From UBA1426 sp052034085 (GTDB lineage: Bacteria; Bacillota; Clostridia; Peptostreptococcales; Anaerovoracaceae): a stretch of 45,509 nt of DNA. The position numbers and the translations under genes are program-made. The stretch lies in NCBI GenBank assembly GCA_052034085.1, contig JBPOJA010000008.1:1-45509 (forward strand). Reading direction: 5' to 3'. Positions 42,078-45,509 of the stretch are shown in pieces (position 1 is the first letter of the stretch; each line of letters starts with the position of its first letter). The notes beneath the pieces are model-generated. The model made no database searches, was not told the origin of the DNA, and saw nothing but the letters and a program-made list of their open reading frames with translations.

Positions 42078-42716
42078 ATGAAGGCAAGTTACATTGTCAA
42101 GACCTATAACTTCAATGAAGCTGACTTCATCGAATTTGTAAAAAAAACATATCCTAGTAATTTCACAGAAGGTACTTGGACAGGAATGAATATTGATGAT
42201 GATTTTGTATCTGACATAGTCAAACACTACAAAGAATTCTATGAAGCGAAAGCGAAAGAAAGGTCTGAGGCAGTGCGCCAAATAAAGAAGGAAAATGAAG
42301 AAGAGGAAGCAAAAAGGCAAGCAGAAGAAGCAAGAAGACAAGCTGCTGTATCCAACATTCTGATTACTTCTGGGTTTAGTTTTGACGGTTACACGATTAC
42401 AAAATACTCCGGATATATCTCCGGTGATGATGCTGTATCCGTTGATAGAGGCAGGTCAAGCTGGTTTTCACGTAGTGCAAATGTTGAAGAAGAGCTAATG
42501 AAATCACTTGCCATTATTCGTCGAAATGCTTTATTGGAATTGAAAGAAGCTGCATATGCTCTAGGGTGTAATGCTGTAATAGGAGTTGATTTTGACTATA
42601 TTACTTTGGAACCTGAAAACTATGACTTTCTAACAGAGCGTACGGAATATCTTCCTTATGTCTTTGGAGTTACCGCAAACGGCAATGCGGTAGTAATCGA
42701 AAAGAATGAACCATAA
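42078..42716 (+). CDS. YbjQ (UPF0145)-like domain protein with N-terminal coiled coil
   Basis: In this 212-residue protein the first 85 residues are charged and helical, ending in KKENEEEEAKRQAEEARRQA (coiled coil). The C-terminal part (residues about 95-210) resembles the YbjQ/heavy-metal-binding fold with ISGDDAVSV, NALLELKEAAYALGCNAVIG and VDFDYI. YbjQ domains form pentamers of unknown role. AAGGAGG precedes ATG 42078; an ATG six codons upstream is less well placed. A strong terminator follows at 42749. The link to the zinc-ribbon partner is by context. Confidence 0.7.
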   Translation: MKASYIVKTYNFNEADFIEFVKKTYPSNFTEGTWTGMNIDDDFVSDIVKHYKEFYEAKAKERSEAVRQIKKENEEEEAKRQAEEARRQAAVSNILITSGFSFDGYTITKYSGYISGDDAVSVDRGRSSWFSRSANVEEELMKSLAIIRRNALLELKEAAYALGCNAVIGVDFDYITLEPENYDFLTERTEYLPYVFGVTANGNAVVIEKNEP

Positions 42717-42748
42717 GAAGTACATCTTCTTACTCTCAGAAAAAACCA

Positions 42749-42788
42749 GGGCCGGGATTCTCCCCAAGATTCCCGGCCCATTTTTTTC
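42749..42788 (+). terminator. Rho-independent terminator after the YbjQ-like gene
   Basis: GGGCCGGGA (42749-42757) pairs with TCCCGGCCC (42771-42779) across a 13-base loop and is followed by A then TTTTTTT. Confidence 0.85.
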
Positions 42789-42803
42789 GCTGTTTTAAGG
42801 ATT

Positions 42804-42918
42804 ATTGCTGCCAGTTTCCTCCTTCAAATTTCAACGTTTTTATGTATTTCATCAGACGGGTCTACTGGTTTTGAAGACCAATACCTTTTTATTGCACCAA
42901 AGAAAAGTAAATTTGCAA
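42804..42918 (-). repeat. Decayed tRNA-Sec-like sequence, copy with promoter relic
   Basis: 42864-42880 (ACTGGTTTTGAAGACCA) is identical to the tRNA-Sec anticodon arm at 32687-32703. Next, 42885-42918 resembles the tRNA-Sec promoter region: TTGCAA (42913-42918), 16-base spacer, TGCAAT (42891-42896). The 5' half of the tRNA is absent and the 3' half is unrecognisable. The stretch 42804-42882 is also repeated at 45222-45295. Confidence 0.6.
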
Positions 42919-42938
42919 GAGTAACAGCAAGTTACTCT
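42918..42938 (-). terminator. Stem-loop at the end of higA
   Basis: AGAGTAAC (42931-42938 read on the minus strand) pairs with GTTACTCT (42918-42925), loop TTGCT. It overlaps the higA stop codon and lacks a clear U-tract, so termination is uncertain. Confidence 0.4.
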
Positions 42939-43225
42939 GCTTTTTCCAAATTTCCTATATATAGGGTTTTCCCAAGAGGCCTAAGTACTTTCAGAACTGT
43001 TTTCAAATTGGGGCTCGTGTCTCCTTTTTCCATTCTGGCTATTATAGGCTGCTTGACACCACTTAACTCTTCTAATTTCTTTTGACTGATTCCTTGTTCT
43101 TGCCTGGCCCGGATAATCTCGCCAATCAAAGCAACCCGCAAGTCGCTTTCTTCTATTTCTTCCTGCGTAAATATTTCATGGCGGACTTCATCCCAGTCTG
43201 CTCCGATTGCAGTATTTTTACTCAT
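42932..43225 (-). CDS. higA: XRE-family antitoxin (HigA-like)
   Basis: The 97-residue protein has a helix-turn-helix at about residues 37-75 (RARQEQGISQKKLEELSGVK, then QPIIARMEKGDTSPNLKTVL), the usual HigA-type repressor-antitoxin. It is the second gene of the pair and starts right after the toxin stop codon (43227), the toxin-first order typical of higBA. It probably represses the pair by binding the palindromes at 43602-43642. Confidence 0.9.
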   Translation of the reverse strand: MSKNTAIGADWDEVRHEIFTQEEIEESDLRVALIGEIIRARQEQGISQKKLEELSGVKQPIIARMEKGDTSPNLKTVLKVLRPLGKTLYIGNLEKAE

Positions 43226-43226
43226 T

Positions 43227-43580
43227 TTAATCTGCTCCTTTTCTTAGTTCCTCAAGTTCTCGTTCTGCCTGTTGTATTTGCCGCTTTGGCGTTTTTTGCG
43301 ACTTCTTCATAAAGTGATGCAATAGGACAAAGCTGTTGTCTACCCAGGCGATGAATAATATCCGATCTCTCAATGCTCTTAATTCCCAGATTTCGCCGTC
43401 CAAGTGTTTAATAAATGGTTCGCCGGCATATGTGCCATGTTTTTTTAGTATTTGAATGGCGTCCTGGATTTTATTTAATTTTACTCTGCTGTTCTTATCT
43501 TGCCGTTTTGCTAAGCTGTGCATATAATCGAGCACTGGCTGCCTTCCCTTTTTGTCCTTGTAAAAATAGATCTTATACAT
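43227..43580 (-). CDS. higB: RelE/ParE-superfamily toxin (HigB, Gp49-like)
   Basis: The 117-residue protein has IYFYKDKKGRQPVLDYMHSL at the front, then KHGTYAGEPFIKHLDGEIWEL, RALRDRILFIAW and LLHHFMKKSQKTPKRQIQQA. These are the features of Gp49-like HigB ribosome-dependent mRNA interferases. GTAAGGAG precedes the ATG. The gene looks intact and is paired with higA. A consensus promoter with two palindromes is upstream. Confidence 0.9.
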   Translation of the reverse strand: MYKIYFYKDKKGRQPVLDYMHSLAKRQDKNSRVKLNKIQDAIQILKKHGTYAGEPFIKHLDGEIWELRALRDRILFIAWVDNSFVLLHHFMKKSQKTPKRQIQQAERELEELRKGAD

Positions 43581-43597
43581 TTTTACTCCTTACACAT

Positions 43598-43642
43598 AAT
43601 ATACTTTAAAGTTATTAAAACGTCAAGTACTTTAAAGTTATT
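43598..43642 (-). promoter_or_regulatory. higBA promoter with two palindromic operators
   Basis: Minus-strand TTGACG (43621-43626), 17-base spacer, TATATT (43598-43603). Two identical 15-base copies of TACTTTAAAGTTATT (43602-43616 and 43628-43642), each holding the perfect palindrome ACTTTAAAGT, flank the -35 box 26 bases apart, one overlapping the spacer and -10 edge. These are probable HigA binding sites. Confidence 0.7.
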
Positions 43643-43724
43643 GATTGTCCTTTTGCTTCCATTATATTCCATTTTATGCTTGTTGGCCAGTGCAACCTTA
43701 TCCTCATGCCAGTAAATATATCCC

Positions 43725-43772
43725 TTGATTTTCACCACATACTATAATATTATGCAATTAAGAGGTGAAAAT
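43725..43772 (+). promoter_or_regulatory. abiE promoter and inverted-repeat operator
   Basis: TTGATT (43725-43730), 17-base spacer, TATTAT (43748-43753). The arms ATTTTCACC (43728-43736) and GGTGAAAAT (43764-43772) form a perfect 9-base inverted repeat around the -10 region and overlap the ribosome site. AbiEi proteins are known to autoregulate by binding such repeats. Confidence 0.65.
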
Positions 43773-44354
43773 ATGATAAAAACAACTGCTATGCTCCTGG
43801 AAGAATTGAGCGAGTACGCCAGCCCGGCCAGCAAGTTATCCCGCCTGGCCCAGGCCGGTCAATATACAAGAATAGTCAAGGGTTTATACGAAACGGATCC
43901 TGCTACTCCGGGTTATCTGTTGGCCGGAAGCATTTACGGACCTTCTTACCTGTCCTTTGAATATGCTCTGTCTTACTACGGCCTGATTCCGGAAGCCGTC
44001 TACACCTTCACCTCCGCAAGCTATGACAAGAAAAAGAAAAAGTATTTCCGCACCCCTTTTGGCGCATTCAGCTATCGTGATGTTCCAAAGGAAGTTTATC
44101 ATTTGGGACTTCAACTTATGCACGAGGGAGAATATTCTTACTGGATTGCTTCACCGGAGAAAGCCCTTTGCGACACCATCTACACTAAAAGCCCAGTGGC
44201 CAACCAGAAAGAGCTTATGGCCCTCCTTTTTGAGGATATGAGGATTGATGAAGAAGAGTTCAGCAAGCTTTCGGCTGAAAATATAGCTATACTGGCAAAG
44301 GGCTATGGCAGCACCAATATTCAAAAGCTGGCCCGTTTGATGAGGAGAATGTGA
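43773..44354 (+). CDS. abiEi: AbiEi-family antitoxin/transcriptional regulator
   Basis: The 193-residue protein has an N-terminal winged helix (MLLEELSEYASPASKLSRLA, then QAGQYTRIVKGLYE) and the conserved central block YGPSYLSFEYALSYYGLIPE with SPEKALCDTIY, as in AbiEi antitoxins of type IV toxin-antitoxin systems. I start at ATG 43773 with AGAGGTGAAAA upstream, rather than a start 16 codons earlier that lies inside the promoter. The toxin gene begins one base after its stop. Confidence 0.88.
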   Translation: MIKTTAMLLEELSEYASPASKLSRLAQAGQYTRIVKGLYETDPATPGYLLAGSIYGPSYLSFEYALSYYGLIPEAVYTFTSASYDKKKKKYFRTPFGAFSYRDVPKEVYHLGLQLMHEGEYSYWIASPEKALCDTIYTKSPVANQKELMALLFEDMRIDEEEFSKLSAENIAILAKGYGSTNIQKLARLMRRM

Positions 44355-44355
44355 A

Positions 44356-45222
44356 ATGGATACAATAATCGAACAAATGCTGAAATCCTATAGGACTGAT
44401 ACTTTGTACGACAAAAAGAATGCTATGAAAGAAGTTATGCAAGAGCTTGTCTTATGTGGTCTCAGCCGTGCTGGTTTCTTCAAGGAGGCGGCCTTTTATG
44501 GTGGCACGGCTCTTGGGGTTTTCCATGGCTTGAACTGTTTCTCTGAGGGTCTTGATTTCTCTCTAATTGCCAAAAATGAGAATTTTGATTTGATGAGTTT
44601 TTTCCCCGCTCTGGAAAAAGAAATCACGGCCTACGGGCTTAACATGACCATTAGCGAAAAGAAAAAGACAAAAGATAGCCAAATCATGTCAGCTTTTCTT
44701 AAGGGAAATACCAAAGAGCATTTGCTGATGTTTTACGGTGATAATGCCGGCACTTCGGCCATCGCTGCCAATGAATCAATAAGGATTAAATTTGAGGTTG
44801 ACATCGACCCTCCGGCCCTGGCTACCTTTGAACATAAATATCGCTTGCTTCCTCTGCCATACGAAGTCAGGCTTTATGATATGCCTTCACTATTTGCAGG
44901 GAAAATTCATGCTGTGCTTTGCAGGGGATGGCAAGAGCGAGTAAAGGGAAGGGACCTCTACGATTATGTTTTTTATCTTTCTCGCAAAACCCAGGTCAAT
45001 AAAGAACATCTGCTCCAGCGCTTGCTACAAACCGGCCAACTTGCAGAGGGCGACGATGCCTCTTTGGAGAAAATTAAACAGATGCTCTATAAGAGGTTTG
45101 ATGCCATAGACTATAAATTGGCGAAGAGAGATGTTGAACCCTTTATAAAAGACAAGTCCGTGCTGGATGTTTGGAGCCCGGAGTTTTTCAAACAAATAAC
45201 AGAAGATTTGGCGGCTGTGTAA
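44356..45222 (+). CDS. abiEii: AbiEii-family nucleotidyltransferase toxin with altered active-site motif
   Basis: The 288-residue protein belongs to the AbiEii/AbiGii DNA-polymerase-beta-like nucleotidyltransferases. GGTALGVFHGLN starts at residue 49, and VKGRDLYDYVFYL is a later conserved block. The usual RFSEDLDF reads CFSEGLDF here: Arg becomes Cys61 and the first metal-binding Asp becomes Gly65, while Asp67 stays. Each needs just one transition (CGT to TGT, GAT to GGT). Loss of that Asp should disable catalysis, so the toxin may be a natural null. The frame is otherwise intact. Confidence 0.88.
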   Translation: MDTIIEQMLKSYRTDTLYDKKNAMKEVMQELVLCGLSRAGFFKEAAFYGGTALGVFHGLNCFSEGLDFSLIAKNENFDLMSFFPALEKEITAYGLNMTISEKKKTKDSQIMSAFLKGNTKEHLLMFYGDNAGTSAIAANESIRIKFEVDIDPPALATFEHKYRLLPLPYEVRLYDMPSLFAGKIHAVLCRGWQERVKGRDLYDYVFYLSRKTQVNKEHLLQRLLQTGQLAEGDDASLEKIKQMLYKRFDAIDYKLAKRDVEPFIKDKSVLDVWSPEFFKQITEDLAAV

Positions 45223-45295
45223 ATGCTGCCAGCTTCTTCCTCAAATTTCAACGCTTTTATAAAATTTTACAGATGGGTCTACCGATTTTGAAAAC
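45222..45295 (-). repeat. Second decayed tRNA-Sec-like repeat
   Basis: About 74 bases match 42804-42882 with scattered changes (GCTGCCAG, TCAAATTTCAACG, CAGATGGGTCTACC, GATTTTGAAAACC). The anticodon-arm-like part is mutated from TGGTTTTGAAGACCA to CGATTTTGAAAACC. It begins at the stop codon of abiEii. The tRNA promoter part is not seen here. Confidence 0.55.
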
Positions 45296-45509
45296 CTTAG
45301 GCCAAAGGCGGCTGAGGTAAGAGCCTAGGGGCCAGGGATTTTGTGCAGAATTTCAAGTAATTTGAAATTCTGCTTCGATTTAGGGTCAAGTCCAAATTAG
45401 TGTGTAAATACATCGGCTACCATGTAGTCACTTGTAATAATTTATGCTGATTTCTGCTTTGCAGAAAGTTCAGTCGAAAGTTTTACTGCTGTAGCTGGGC
45501 TAATCCCTG
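45296..45509. other. Right-edge intergenic region with a long inverted repeat
   Basis: No gene is supported here. GCAGAATTTCAA (45345-45356) and TTGAAATTCTGC (45362-45373) form a perfect 12-bp stem with a 5-base loop but no U-tract. A shorter hairpin TTTCTGC/GCAGAAA lies at about 45454-45470. The stretch AATTAGTGTGTAAATAC near 45396 could be the end of a mobile element running off the window, but that is not demonstrable. Confidence 0.4.

Noticed and set aside
45345..45373. 12-bp inverted repeat as terminator of abiEii
   Set aside because: It is more than 120 bases from the gene and has no U-tract; kept only as an unexplained structure.
45375..45509. IS256-like end at the right edge
   Set aside because: AGTGTGTAAA is suggestive, but no transposase codons or paired terminal repeat can be shown in the window.

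Overview
The window looks like chromosome of an anaerobic endospore-lineage Bacillota, most likely class Clostridia. The evidence is the purR-spoVG-glmU-prs-pth-mfd-yabM-mazG-rqcP gene order (largely that of Bacillus subtilis purR to yabO), strong AAGGAGG-type ribosome sites, consensus sigma-A promoters, an ECF-type folate transporter under a tetrahydrofolate riboswitch, and a selenocysteine (Sec) operon. I cannot name the genus.

Left edge (1-3.8 kb): two tandem rRNA-type promoters fire leftwards out of the window. They are followed by an NhaC-type antiporter and an MFS transporter (minus strand), then a THF riboswitch and folT (plus strand). 3.8-16.6 kb: a long minus-strand housekeeping block containing purR, spoVG, a stand-alone GlmU acetyltransferase domain, prs, pth, mfd, a PrsA-like foldase, an MtaD-like deaminase, a YabM/SpoVB-like flippase, mazG, HU and rqcP. 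One plus-strand gene (8246-8707) lies inside this block. It is interrupted by a single in-frame UGA with a SECIS-like hairpin just downstream, and I read it as a probable selenoprotein.

16.6-28 kb: cell wall and central metabolism. murC and dacF converge with overlapping ends; then come a phosphoglycerate mutase-like gene, serC-serA, a YihY/BrkB membrane protein, RdgB, malic enzyme, fumarase and an acyl-ACP thioesterase. Two of these genes (apgM-like and thioesterase) appear to have leaderless transcripts. 28-32.8 kb: a compact Sec operon read leftwards, tRNA-Sec, selA, selB, a DUF3343 Se/S-carrier-like gene, yedF and a PspC-domain gene. selD is not in the window.

32.8-45.5 kb: an accessory region abutting tRNA-Sec. 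It starts with a non-coding repeat cluster and two gene remnants. Next is a type I restriction-modification operon (hsdM, hsdS, hsdR and a YgjP-like metallopeptidase). After it come an orphan RelB/DinJ antitoxin with a wrecked YafQ toxin, a zinc-ribbon plus YbjQ-like pair, a HigBA-type module, and an AbiEi/AbiEii module whose toxin has lost a catalytic-motif aspartate. Two decayed sequences resembling the tRNA-Sec anticodon arm (one also carrying the tRNA-Sec promoter) sit at 42.8-42.9 and 45.2-45.3 kb and bracket the HigBA and AbiE modules, suggesting repeated duplication or integration events derived from the tRNA-Sec locus.
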